Below, in pieces: positions 9,216 through 17,901 of a stretch of DNA of 64,000 bases (its first letter is position 1; each line of letters opens with the position of its first letter). A program made the translations under genes and the position numbers. The notes beneath the pieces are model-generated. The model made no database searches. It worked only from the letters and a program-made list of their open reading frames with translations, and had not been told where the DNA came from. The DNA is from Oceaniovalibus sp. ACAM 378 (GTDB lineage: Bacteria; Pseudomonadota; Alphaproteobacteria; Rhodobacterales; Rhodobacteraceae), in NCBI RefSeq assembly GCF_008085915.1, contig NZ_VSJK01000008.1:225360-289359 (forward strand), read 5' to 3'.

Positions 9216-9240
9216 CGGGGGCGGCGCAAAGCCGCCCCCG
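9216..9240 (+). terminator. Attenuator-like hairpin between TRAP binding protein and permease
   Basis: A 10-bp G/C stem (9216-9225 with 9231-9240) with a GCAAA loop and no T run lies in the gap between two co-directional transporter genes. Such hairpins commonly protect the upstream message or partly terminate, so more binding protein than permease is made. Confidence 0.55.
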
Positions 9241-9338
9241 ATCCGTCTGAAATGGGGCCAGGATCCGGCCGAAAATGGTTCACAAAATCAGACGCCACCG
9301 GCAAAAATGACCGGGGCGCAGCATCAGGGAAAAGCATA

Positions 9339-12107
9339 ATGTCTGACAAGGATCAGCAGCAGGCCGCCGCGGTCGAAGCAGCCGCCGCCGGACGGGGAGG
9401 GCTGTCGCAGGCCGAACTGGACGAACTGGTCGCGTCTTCCGATACCGGTGGACGCGCGGCAAGCGGGGCCGTCGGCACCTTTCTGATGCTGATTGCGCTG
9501 GCGTGGTCGCTGTTCCAACTCTGGATCGCCTCCCCGATTCCGTTCATCGTCGGCTGGGGCGTGTTCAACGACACCGAAGCGCGTTCGATCCACCTGGCCT
9601 TTGCAATTTTTCTGGCGTTCGCGGCCTTTCCCGCCACACGCACGCCATTCCAGCTTGGTCTGGGGATCGCGATTCCGCTGATCCTGGCCGTGCTGTTCAT
9701 GATTTCCGCCAAGGATGGCGCGGCGACCTGGTATATTCCGGTCATCGCGCTGGCCGTGGTGGGGGCAGTGATCCTTGGATCGCCCAAGGACCGGATTCCA
9801 TCCTGGGAATGGGCGCTGGCGATCATTTCTGCGGCGACCGCGCTGTATCTATTCGTCTATTACCGTGACATCTCGGGGCGGGTCGGTGCGCCGATCACGC
9901 AGGATTTCGTGGTTGGCGTGGCCGGGATCATCCTGTTGCTTGAGGCGACACGCCGCGCTTTGGGTCCGGCGCTCATGATCGTCGCATCGGTGTTTCTGAT
10001 GTATACGGTGCTTGGGCCGCAAATGCCCGGCATCATCGCCCACAAGGGCAACAACCTGTCGGAAATCATCAATCACCACTGGATCACAACCGAAGGCGTG
10101 TTCGGCATCGCCTTAGGCGTTTCAACATCGTTCGTGTTTCTGTTCGTGCTGTTCGGATCGCTGCTGGATCGGGCCGGCGCGGGCAATTACTTTATTCAGG
10201 TGGCGTTTTCGCTGATGGGCCACATGCGTGGCGGACCGGCCAAGGCAGCCGTCGTCGCCTCGGCCATGACTGGCCTGATCTCGGGGTCGTCCATCGCCAA
10301 CGTCGTGACCACGGGCACCTTCACCATTCCGCTGATGAAAAAGGTCGGATTTTCCGCCGAGAAGGCCGGCGCGGTCGAGGTCGCATCCTCGGTCAACGGG
10401 CAGATCATGCCGCCGGTGATGGGTGCTGCGGCCTTCCTGATGGTCGAATATGTCGGCATCCCGTATTTCGATGTGGTCAAACACGCCTTCGTGCCCGCGG
10501 TCATCAGCTATATCGCGCTGGTCTATATCGTGCATCTTGAAGCGATGAAGGCGGGTATGGAGGGGCTGCCGCGCGCCTATACTCCGAAACCGCTGGTGCA
10601 GCAGTTGATCGGTATCGCCTTTGCTATCGCGGCGATCTGCGCGATTTCCTTTGCCGTCTATTATGCCATGGGCTGGATCCGCCCGGCGTTTCCGGAAACC
10701 GCAGGCTATATCATCTTTGCCTTTGTCACCTCGGTCTATGTCGCGCTGCTTTGGGTCGCGTCGAAAGAGGCACCGCTGAAGATGGACGATCCGAATGCGC
10801 CGGTTTTGTCGCTGCCCTTGCCGGGCCCGACGGCGCGCTCGGGGCTGCATTTCATCCTGCCGGTCGTTGTGCTGGTCTGGGCACTGATGGTTGACCGGCT
10901 GTCGCCGGGGCTCTCGGCCTTCTGGGCGTCGGCATACATGGTGTTCATTCTGGTGACCCAGCGCCCGCTAATGGCGATGTTCCGCGGTGAAAGCCGTCTG
11001 ATGACCGACATCAAGCAAGGGTTTCTTGATCTGAACGACGGGCTGGTCACGGGCGCGCGCAACATGATCGGCATCGGCATCGCCACGGCGACCGCCGGTA
11101 TCATCGTCGGCGTTGTGTCGCAGACCGGAGTCGGTTCGGCGCTGGCCAATGTGGTTGAAGTGCTGTCGGGCGGCAATATCATGGCGATCCTGCTTTTGAC
11201 CGCCGTTCTTTCGCTGATCCTTGGGATGGGGCTGCCGACCACGGCGAACTATATCGTGGTGTCGGCGCTGCTGGCTCCGGTCATCGTGACGCTGGGCCAG
11301 CAGAACGGGCTGATCGTGCCGCTGATCGCGGTGCACCTGTTCGTGTTCTATTTCGGGATCATGGCAGACGTCACGCCGCCCGTGGGCCTTGCGTCCTTTG
11401 CGGCGGCGGCCGTTTCGGGCGGTGACCCGATCAAGACCGGGGTGATCGCCTTCTTCTATTCGCTCAGAACTGCCGCACTGCCGTTCCTGTTCATCTTCAA
11501 CACCGAACTGCTGCTGATCAATGTGACGATGACACAGGGGATATTTGTCTTTGTTGTCGCGACGGTTGCCATGCTTTTGTTCGCCGCTGCGACGCAGGGG
11601 TGGTTCCTGACAAAAAGCCGGTTCTATGAATCCATCGCGCTGTTGTTGGTGGCCTTTACCCTGTTCCGGCCGGGATTCTGGATGGATATGGTCGCGCCGC
11701 CCTATGCGGAAACCCCGCCCGCCGAACTGGTGCAGACGGCCGCGGCCACGCCGTCGGGGGAAACGCTGCGTCTGCGGGTATCAGGGGTGAACGATCTGGG
11801 TGATCCGGTTGAATTTGTGGCGCTTCTGGGCATCGGAGAAGGCGCCACCGGCGAAGAGAAGCTTGAGAATTCAGGGGTTGTCCTGCGCGAGGAGGACGGC
11901 AAGACGATCATCGATGATGTCGCCTTCGGCAGCTCTGCCGAGGCCGCAGGGCTTGACTGGGATCAAGAGGTCGTGCGCGTGCTCAAGCCGCTGGATCAGC
12001 CGACGAAATACCTGATGTTCATTCCGGCGCTGGCACTGCTCCTGCTTGTGATCTTTCTGCAACGCGGCCGGGCAATGCGCACCAATGCCACACCGAAACC
12101 GGCCTGA
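9339..12107 (+). CDS. TAXI TRAP transporter fused 4TM/12TM permease
   Basis: The 922-residue inner-membrane protein joins the small (DctQ-like) and large (DctM-like) TRAP subunits, as is usual for TAXI systems. A hydrophilic Ala/Gln-rich lead of about 50 residues precedes the membrane spans. The large-subunit signatures are GHMRGGPAKAAVVASAMTGL, SGSSIANVVTTGTFTIPLMK, and near the end GMGLPTTANYIVVSALLAP. After the last DctM helix there is a C-terminal DUF3394-type domain (about 800-885) with a PDZ-like stretch (IDDVAFGSSAEAAGL) and a final helix. Import is expected to be driven by an ion gradient. ATG 9339, preceded by AGGGA, is preferred over the upstream extension. Confidence 0.92.
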   Translation: MSDKDQQQAAAVEAAAAGRGGLSQAELDELVASSDTGGRAASGAVGTFLMLIALAWSLFQLWIASPIPFIVGWGVFNDTEARSIHLAFAIFLAFAAFPATRTPFQLGLGIAIPLILAVLFMISAKDGAATWYIPVIALAVVGAVILGSPKDRIPSWEWALAIISAATALYLFVYYRDISGRVGAPITQDFVVGVAGIILLLEATRRALGPALMIVASVFLMYTVLGPQMPGIIAHKGNNLSEIINHHWITTEGVFGIALGVSTSFVFLFVLFGSLLDRAGAGNYFIQVAFSLMGHMRGGPAKAAVVASAMTGLISGSSIANVVTTGTFTIPLMKKVGFSAEKAGAVEVASSVNGQIMPPVMGAAAFLMVEYVGIPYFDVVKHAFVPAVISYIALVYIVHLEAMKAGMEGLPRAYTPKPLVQQLIGIAFAIAAICAISFAVYYAMGWIRPAFPETAGYIIFAFVTSVYVALLWVASKEAPLKMDDPNAPVLSLPLPGPTARSGLHFILPVVVLVWALMVDRLSPGLSAFWASAYMVFILVTQRPLMAMFRGESRLMTDIKQGFLDLNDGLVTGARNMIGIGIATATAGIIVGVVSQTGVGSALANVVEVLSGGNIMAILLLTAVLSLILGMGLPTTANYIVVSALLAPVIVTLGQQNGLIVPLIAVHLFVFYFGIMADVTPPVGLASFAAAAVSGGDPIKTGVIAFFYSLRTAALPFLFIFNTELLLINVTMTQGIFVFVVATVAMLLFAAATQGWFLTKSRFYESIALLLVAFTLFRPGFWMDMVAPPYAETPPAELVQTAAATPSGETLRLRVSGVNDLGDPVEFVALLGIGEGATGEEKLENSGVVLREEDGKTIIDDVAFGSSAEAAGLDWDQEVVRVLKPLDQPTKYLMFIPALALLLLVIFLQRGRAMRTNATPKPA

Positions 12108-12118
12108 GGAGAGACAAG

Positions 12119-12550
12119 ATGTTCAAATCCATTCTTCTCACGATTGACCTGACCGACCCGGCCACATGGGTCAAAGCGCTGCCTCAGGCGATCGAGATGG
12201 CGCAATGGGGCGGAGGCGTGCTGCATATCGTTTCCGTCGTGCCGGACATGGGAACGGCGCTTGTTTCCAGCCATTTCCCTGAAGGCTTTGCAAGGGACGC
12301 TTTGAACAAGGCGAAACAGGCTTTGGACAATCTGGTGGAAAACAACGTCCCGGAAGGTTTGGAAGTGCATGCGCATCTGGCCTATGGCGACATTCACGAA
12401 AAAGCGGTCGAGGCGATCACCAGGACCGGGTGCGATCTGGTGGTGATGGCCTCTCCTGCGCCCGACCGGGTGCGCGAATTCCTTGTGGGGTCGAACGCGG
12501 ATCGCATCGTGCGTCGATCACCGGTTTCCGTTCTGGTCGTAAGAAGCTAG
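12119..12550 (+). CDS. Universal stress protein (UspA family)
   Basis: This 143-residue UspA-fold protein begins MFKSILLTIDLTD and ends with the nucleotide-binding signature GSNADRIVRRSPVSVLVVR. It follows the permease by 11 bases with a GAGGAGA ribosome site, so it is co-transcribed. UspA proteins encoded with TRAP transporters (TeaD in Halomonas is the known case) bind ATP and modulate uptake; the same role is likely here. Confidence 0.9.
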   Translation: MFKSILLTIDLTDPATWVKALPQAIEMAQWGGGVLHIVSVVPDMGTALVSSHFPEGFARDALNKAKQALDNLVENNVPEGLEVHAHLAYGDIHEKAVEAITRTGCDLVVMASPAPDRVREFLVGSNADRIVRRSPVSVLVVRS

Positions 12551-12619
12551 GCCAACGGCGACTTAGCCCCGTCCGATCGCCCGTTTGAACGGGCTGTCGC
12601 GACCTACGGAGACAGACAC

Positions 12620-13636
12620 ATGACCCCCTTTGCGATCGCCGGCGTGCAGATGCACGTGAACGCCCTGCACCCCAATGTTGACGGGATGATCGAGCGGCTT
12701 GATATCCTGATGGCCCGCTTTCCCTGGACGCAGATGGTGCTGTTTTCCGAGCTTGCGCCGTTCGGACCGCTGAACAAATTCGCCCAAGCGCCCGAAAACG
12801 AAACCCTGACGCGGTTTTGCGAGGCTGCAGCCCGCCACCGGGTCTGGCTGATTCCGGGGTCAATGTTTCTCGCCGGGCCAGACGGACGCATCTTCAATAC
12901 CTCGGTGGTGATCAATCCCGAGGGCGAAATCATCCGGCGTTACGCCAAGATGTTTCCGTTTCTGCCCTATGAGGCAGGGATCGCGCCGGGCACCGAATTC
13001 TGCGTGTTCGACGTGCCCGAGGTGGGGCGGTTCGGCCTGTCGATCTGTTATGACATGTGGTTCCCCGAAACCACGCGGATGCTGACAAGCATGGGCGCCG
13101 AAGTGCTGTTGCACCCGGTTTTGACCGGCACCACCGACCGCGACGCCGAACTCGCCATTGCCCGGGCGACCGCGGCGCAATTCCAGTGCTATGTGATCGA
13201 CGTGAACGGGCTCGGTGCCGGAGGGGTGGGGAAATCCTGTATCGTCGATCCCACATCCACCGTGCTGCACCAGTCGGGGGGACAGGAAGACATGTTCCCG
13301 ATCGAGGTCGATCTGTCGATGGTGCGCCGCCAGCGTGAAACCGGCATGAAGGGTCTGGGACAGGTGCTGAAATCCTTCCGTGACCGCCCAACAGATTTTC
13401 CGGTCTATGACCGGACCAGCGGGACGGACGCCTATCTGCACACCCTCGGGCGACTGGAAATCCCCCATCAGGGCAGTCGCGCGGGCCTGCATATGGACCT
13501 GCCGGCCGATACTTTGCCCGGCGCAGTACAGCATGGCGACCCGTCGTTTGCCGCACCGGTCAACGCACCTGTCACCGCACCTATTAACGCACCCGTCACC
13601 GCAGCCGGCGATCCCGTCAAATTATCCGACAAGTAA
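12620..13636 (+). CDS. Carbon-nitrogen hydrolase (nitrilase superfamily)
   Basis: The 338-residue cytoplasmic enzyme carries the full nitrilase-superfamily triad: Glu44 (FSELAPFG), Lys110 (YAKMFPF) and Cys143 (SICYDMWFPE). Members hydrolyse amides, carbamoyl groups or nitriles, including N-carbamoylputrescine and omega-amides. The last 40 residues form an Ala/Pro/Val-rich tail with a repeated unit, unusual for the family. The gene opens a five-gene rightward set and lies 39 bases before the decarboxylase. Here it could deamidate or cleave a product made by the ATP-grasp and decarboxylase enzymes. Ribosome site: ACGGAG. Confidence 0.88.
   Translation: MTPFAIAGVQMHVNALHPNVDGMIERLDILMARFPWTQMVLFSELAPFGPLNKFAQAPENETLTRFCEAAARHRVWLIPGSMFLAGPDGRIFNTSVVINPEGEIIRRYAKMFPFLPYEAGIAPGTEFCVFDVPEVGRFGLSICYDMWFPETTRMLTSMGAEVLLHPVLTGTTDRDAELAIARATAAQFQCYVIDVNGLGAGGVGKSCIVDPTSTVLHQSGGQEDMFPIEVDLSMVRRQRETGMKGLGQVLKSFRDRPTDFPVYDRTSGTDAYLHTLGRLEIPHQGSRAGLHMDLPADTLPGAVQHGDPSFAAPVNAPVTAPINAPVTAAGDPVKLSDK
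13562..13603 (+). repeat. Short tandem-type repeat in the C-N hydrolase tail
   Basis: AACGCACCYGTCACCGCA occurs at 13562-13579 and 13586-13603 with a 24-base period, encoding NAPVTAPI then NAPVTAAG. It lies outside the catalytic domain and may be a length-variable linker. Confidence 0.6.
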
Positions 13637-13675
13637 GGCAAGACCCCACACCGCTCATATCACTGGAGACCATCT

Positions 13676-16411
13676 ATGCATTCCGTGAACGACTACTATT
13701 CGGCGATCCAGCTCAGATCCGACCGGTGGAGCGCGCTGCGGGATGCCACGGGCAGTCTATCACGGGAACCCGGCGCCAAGGCGGCGAAGAAACTGCAGGC
13801 CACCGTGGCCGAGCTGATGGACAGCCTTGCGCGGATCGAACCCTATTGGGCGTTTCCGGGGATGGCGGCGTTTGAGCACCTGCGCCGTCAGTTCGACAAC
13901 GGCGGCTATGCCGATCTGGCCTTTGCGACCCAGCGTGTCACCCGTGCGCTGACCACCGGTGCCTATCGCCGTCGGCACATCCCGCTGGATCGCGATTCCG
14001 CCGAGATGGATGATGCCGAGGACGAGGCTCTGCTGTCACCCGAGGCGCGGGCCATGTCCAAGCCCTATTTCGAAGTGCTAATCGTCGACGATGTGACCGA
14101 CCAACAGGAACGCTGGGTGCGGGCAAACATGCAGCGGATGCGCCGGCCCGAAGATCCGTTCATCTATGAACCCGTCGTCGTGCCCAGCCTTGAGGACGCG
14201 ATCATCGCGGTGCTGTTCAACCACAACATTCAGGCCATTGTCGTGCGCCCCGGTCTGTCGCTGAAATCAAAGCTTGAACAGCAGATGTCAAACCGGTTCA
14301 TCACCCGGGCAGGGGGCGCGGAATACATCGACTCGCTGCCGCCCGAAAACTATGGCCCCGAGCTCTGCCGTCTGATCGCTCGGGTTCGCCCGGAACTTGA
14401 TGCTTATCTAGTCACTGAACGGTCGGTCGAAGACATCGCCGGGCTGGATCTGGGGATCTGCCGGCGGGTCTTTTATAATCAAGAAGACTTTATGGAGCTG
14501 CACCTGAACATCCTGCGCGGTGTGCAGTCGCGGTACAAAACCCCGTTTTTCACCGCGCTTGTCGAATATTCCAAACAGCCAACTGGCGTGTTTCACGCCA
14601 TGCCGATTTCGCGCGGCAAGTCGATCACCCGGTCCCACTGGATTCAGGACATGGGAGCGTTTTACGGCCCGAACATCTTTCTGGCCGAAACCAGCGCCAC
14701 ATCGGGCGGTCTGGATTCCCTGCTTGAACCCCATGGACCGATCAAAGAGGCGCAGGAATATGCCTCGCGCGCGTTCGGCAGCAAACAGACATTCTTTGCC
14801 ACCAACGGCACATCGACCTGTAACAAGATTGTCGTGCAGGCGCTGGTGCGTCCCGGCGATATCGTGCTGGTCGACCGGGATTGTCACAAGTCGCACCATT
14901 ACGGCATGGTTCTGGCGGGGGCACAGGTCTGTTATCTCGACAGTTATCCGCTGAATGAATATTCGATGTATGGTGCCGTGCCGCTGCGCGAGATCAAGAA
15001 ACAGTTGCTGGAACTCAAGGCGGCCGGCAAGCTCGATCGCGTGCGAATGCTGCTGCTGACCAACTGCACCTTCGACGGGCTGGTCTATAATGTCGAGCGG
15101 GTGATGGAGGAATGTCTGGCGATCAAGCCCGATCTGGTCTTCCTATGGGATGAGGCGTGGTTCGCCTTTGCCCGGTTCAACCCCACCTATCGCGGACGCA
15201 CGGCGATGAACGCGGCCAATACACTGCGTATCCGGCTGCGCAGCGATGCCCACGCCACGGCTTTTGCCAAGCAACAGATTGAGCTGGCAGATGCCAGTGA
15301 TGAGGTCCTGCTGGCCACTCGACTGATTCCGCCGCCCACTGCGCGCGTCCGCACCTATGCGACGCAAAGCACGCATAAGACCCTGACCAGTCTGCGGCAG
15401 GGATCGATGATTCATGTCAACGATCAGGACTTTAAAGGCGAGGTCGAACAGGCGTTCCACGAAGCCTATATGACCCACACCTCGACCAGCCCGAACTATC
15501 AGATCATTGCATCGCTGGATGTCGGGCGGCGGCAGGTTGAACTGGAAGGGTTCGAGTTTGTGCAGCGCCAGATCGAAGCGGCGATGTCGATGCGCCGGGC
15601 GATCAGTGACCACCCGCTTTTGCAGAAATACTTCAAGATTCTGACGGCGGGCGACATGATCCCTGATGAACATCGCGAAAGCGGGGTGACCAGTTATTAT
15701 GACAGCGAACAGGGCTGGACCGATCTGTGGGACTGCTGGGAAAAAGATGAATTCGTGCTGGACCCGACGCGCGTCACGCTGGCGGTGGGCGAAACCGGTT
15801 GGGATGGCGACACATTCAAAACCCGGATTCTAATGGATAAATACGGCATCCAGATCAACAAGACGTCGCGCAACACCGTTCTGTTCATGACCAATATCGG
15901 CACAACGCGGTCGTCTGTAGCCTATCTGATCGAGGTGCTGGTCGAGATCGCGAATTCGCTGGATGATCTGCTTGACGATGCATCAAAAATGGAGCGCAAG
16001 GCCTTTGATCGCCGGGTAAAGAACCTGCGCGATGACCTGCCGCCGCTGCCGGATTTCAGCCGGTTCCACGATGCCTTCCGTCAGGACGACGTCACCCCCG
16101 AGGGCGATATCCGCACAGCGTTCTTTCTGGCCTATGATGACAACAATTGCGACTATCTTGAACTTGACGGAACGCTGAAAGAGGCGATGGAGGCCGGCGA
16201 GGTCGTATCGGCCAGTTTCATCATCCCCTATCCGCCGGGGTTTCCGATTCTGGTGCCCGGACAGGTGATCAGTCAGGAAATTCTGGCCTTCATGCGCGCG
16301 CTGGATGTCAGCGAAATCCACGGATACCGCCCTGATCTGGGGCTGCGGGTGTTCACATCCGAAGCTTTGGCACAGCTTGTCCAGAAACGACTTTCCATCG
16401 CCGCCGAATAA
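13676..16411 (+). CDS. Orn/Lys/Arg-type PLP decarboxylase (fold type I)
   Basis: The 911-residue protein resembles bacterial inducible ornithine/lysine/arginine decarboxylases but is longer than their usual 710-755. An N-terminal helical extension (1-130) precedes the response-receiver-like wing domain (FEVLIVDDVTDQQERWVRAN). The PLP domain has the substrate/cofactor segments ETSATSGGLDSLLEPHG and FFATNGTSTCNKI, the cofactor aspartate in FLWDEAWFAFA, and Lys568 in ATQSTHKTLTS as the Schiff-base residue. The large C-terminal domain follows (YPPGFPILVPGQ). It should decarboxylate a basic amino acid to a diamine or related amine. The substrate cannot be assigned from sequence. It sits between the C-N hydrolase and the ATP-grasp gene, 25 bases from the latter. 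Confidence 0.87.
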   Translation: MHSVNDYYSAIQLRSDRWSALRDATGSLSREPGAKAAKKLQATVAELMDSLARIEPYWAFPGMAAFEHLRRQFDNGGYADLAFATQRVTRALTTGAYRRRHIPLDRDSAEMDDAEDEALLSPEARAMSKPYFEVLIVDDVTDQQERWVRANMQRMRRPEDPFIYEPVVVPSLEDAIIAVLFNHNIQAIVVRPGLSLKSKLEQQMSNRFITRAGGAEYIDSLPPENYGPELCRLIARVRPELDAYLVTERSVEDIAGLDLGICRRVFYNQEDFMELHLNILRGVQSRYKTPFFTALVEYSKQPTGVFHAMPISRGKSITRSHWIQDMGAFYGPNIFLAETSATSGGLDSLLEPHGPIKEAQEYASRAFGSKQTFFATNGTSTCNKIVVQALVRPGDIVLVDRDCHKSHHYGMVLAGAQVCYLDSYPLNEYSMYGAVPLREIKKQLLELKAAGKLDRVRMLLLTNCTFDGLVYNVERVMEECLAIKPDLVFLWDEAWFAFARFNPTYRGRTAMNAANTLRIRLRSDAHATAFAKQQIELADASDEVLLATRLIPPPTARVRTYATQSTHKTLTSLRQGSMIHVNDQDFKGEVEQAFHEAYMTHTSTSPNYQIIASLDVGRRQVELEGFEFVQRQIEAAMSMRRAISDHPLLQKYFKILTAGDMIPDEHRESGVTSYYDSEQGWTDLWDCWEKDEFVLDPTRVTLAVGETGWDGDTFKTRILMDKYGIQINKTSRNTVLFMTNIGTTRSSVAYLIEVLVEIANSLDDLLDDASKMERKAFDRRVKNLRDDLPPLPDFSRFHDAFRQDDVTPEGDIRTAFFLAYDDNNCDYLELDGTLKEAMEAGEVVSASFIIPYPPGFPILVPGQVISQEILAFMRALDVSEIHGYRPDLGLRVFTSEALAQLVQKRLSIAAE

Positions 16412-16436
16412 CAAAATTTGCAGGGAGAACAGCACA

Positions 16437-17897
16437 ATGGCATCAACTGTCCTGAACAACATTTCTGAAATCCGGCGGTTTTTCCACCGCAACGAAGATC
16501 CGGTCTATTTCATCTCGGCGACGAATTTCAACCTGCTGGGGATTGATGAGTGGGTCAAGAATTTCAAATATATCTGCTATATCGATTGCTACGACGGCAA
16601 ACATCCCAACGTGTTTTGCCCCAGTGAACAGCCTCATGCCGAATTCCAGAGCATCGAGGACATCAACAATTATCTCCTCCAGCACAAAGAGGTGATCGAC
16701 TTCATCAAGAGGCGCGGCGGCAAGCCGAAATTCGTCTTCCTGATGTTCGACGAAGAGACTGAGCGGCTGTCAAAAGAACTGGGGGCCGACGTCTGGTTCC
16801 CCAAGGCGAAACTGCGCCAGAGCATGGACAACAAGATCGCAACCGTCCGCATCGGCAATAAGGCGGGGGTGCCTTCGGTGCCCAACACGCTGTCGGTGGT
16901 CGAAAGCTATGACCACCTGCGCGAGATTACCGAACAGGCCGGCATCGGGCATGATCTGGTGCTGCAAAGCGCATTTGGCGATTCCGGACACACCACGTTC
17001 TTTATCAAATCCGAAGCAGATTTCCGCCGCCATGAATCCGAAATCGTCGGCGAGGGCGAGATCAAGATCATGAAGCGGATCGATTGCCGCGGCTCGGCGA
17101 TCGAGGCTTGTGCAACGAAGGAAGGCACCATCGTCGGCCCGCTGATGACAGAACTGGTGGGATTTAAAGAACTTACACCCTATCGCGGCGGCTGGTGCGG
17201 TAATGAAATCCTGTCGACCGCCTTTCCACCGAAAGTACGCCAAAAGGCCCGCGACCTGACTTTCAAGTTTGGCGAGCAGTTGCGCAAGGAAGGCTATCGC
17301 GGCTATTTCGAGCTGGATTTCCTGATCGACAAAAAGACCGGCGATCTGTGGCTGGGCGAATTGAACCCGCGTATCACCGGTGCGTCGTCGATGACCAATC
17401 ACGCCGCCTTTGCCCATGCGGATGCGCCGCTGTTTCTGTTCCATCTTCTTGAATTCTCACGCAAGAAGTTCGACCTGGACGTGGACGAGTTGAACAATCG
17501 CTGGGCCAATCCCGACATGATCGATTCATGGTCGCAGATGGTGATCAAGCACACCCAGGACAGCGTGGACATCTGCACCGACAGCCCGGAAACCGGCATT
17601 TATCGGATGCTGGAGGATGGGCGCGTGGTGTTCGACCGGTTCGATTATCACCGCCGCGCGGTAGAGAGCGAGAACGAGGCGTTCTTTCTGCGCATCCTGC
17701 AACCGGGCGATTACCGGTACGAGGGCGCGGATATCGGAATCCTTGTGACCCGGGGTCGGTCGATGACGAAATCCTTTGACCTGAACGAACGTGCGAAACG
17801 CTGGATTCACGGCATCAAGCAAAGCGTTTCAGGGCGGCCTCTGCCCGTGGCACAGGCCGGTCCGGCATTGGCCGATCCTGCGTTCAAGATCATGTAG
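16437..17897 (+). CDS. ATP-grasp ligase (biotin carboxylase/carbamoyl-phosphate synthase-like)
   Basis: The 486-residue protein has an ATP-grasp fold: an N-terminal pre-ATP domain, the central nucleotide-binding segments LVLQSAFGDSGHTTFFIKS and EIKIMKRIDCRGSAIEACAT, and the Mg-binding motif GELNPRITGASSMT preceded by GYFELDFLID. Such enzymes activate a carboxylate as acyl phosphate and join it to an amine or thiol. No biotin carrier or carboxyltransferase gene is nearby, so biotin carboxylase activity is unlikely despite the family name usually assigned. ATG 16437 with CAGGGAG is the start; longer frames only read into the decarboxylase gene. Position right after the decarboxylase suggests the amine it makes is the acceptor. 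Confidence 0.85.
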   Translation: MASTVLNNISEIRRFFHRNEDPVYFISATNFNLLGIDEWVKNFKYICYIDCYDGKHPNVFCPSEQPHAEFQSIEDINNYLLQHKEVIDFIKRRGGKPKFVFLMFDEETERLSKELGADVWFPKAKLRQSMDNKIATVRIGNKAGVPSVPNTLSVVESYDHLREITEQAGIGHDLVLQSAFGDSGHTTFFIKSEADFRRHESEIVGEGEIKIMKRIDCRGSAIEACATKEGTIVGPLMTELVGFKELTPYRGGWCGNEILSTAFPPKVRQKARDLTFKFGEQLRKEGYRGYFELDFLIDKKTGDLWLGELNPRITGASSMTNHAAFAHADAPLFLFHLLEFSRKKFDLDVDELNNRWANPDMIDSWSQMVIKHTQDSVDICTDSPETGIYRMLEDGRVVFDRFDYHRRAVESENEAFFLRILQPGDYRYEGADIGILVTRGRSMTKSFDLNERAKRWIHGIKQSVSGRPLPVAQAGPALADPAFKIM

Positions 17898-17901
17898 TCC
17901 C

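Noticed and set aside
16305..16436. Longer N terminus for the ATP-grasp protein
   Set aside because: It would overlap the decarboxylase gene by over 100 bases; the ATG with CAGGGAG at 16437 is better.
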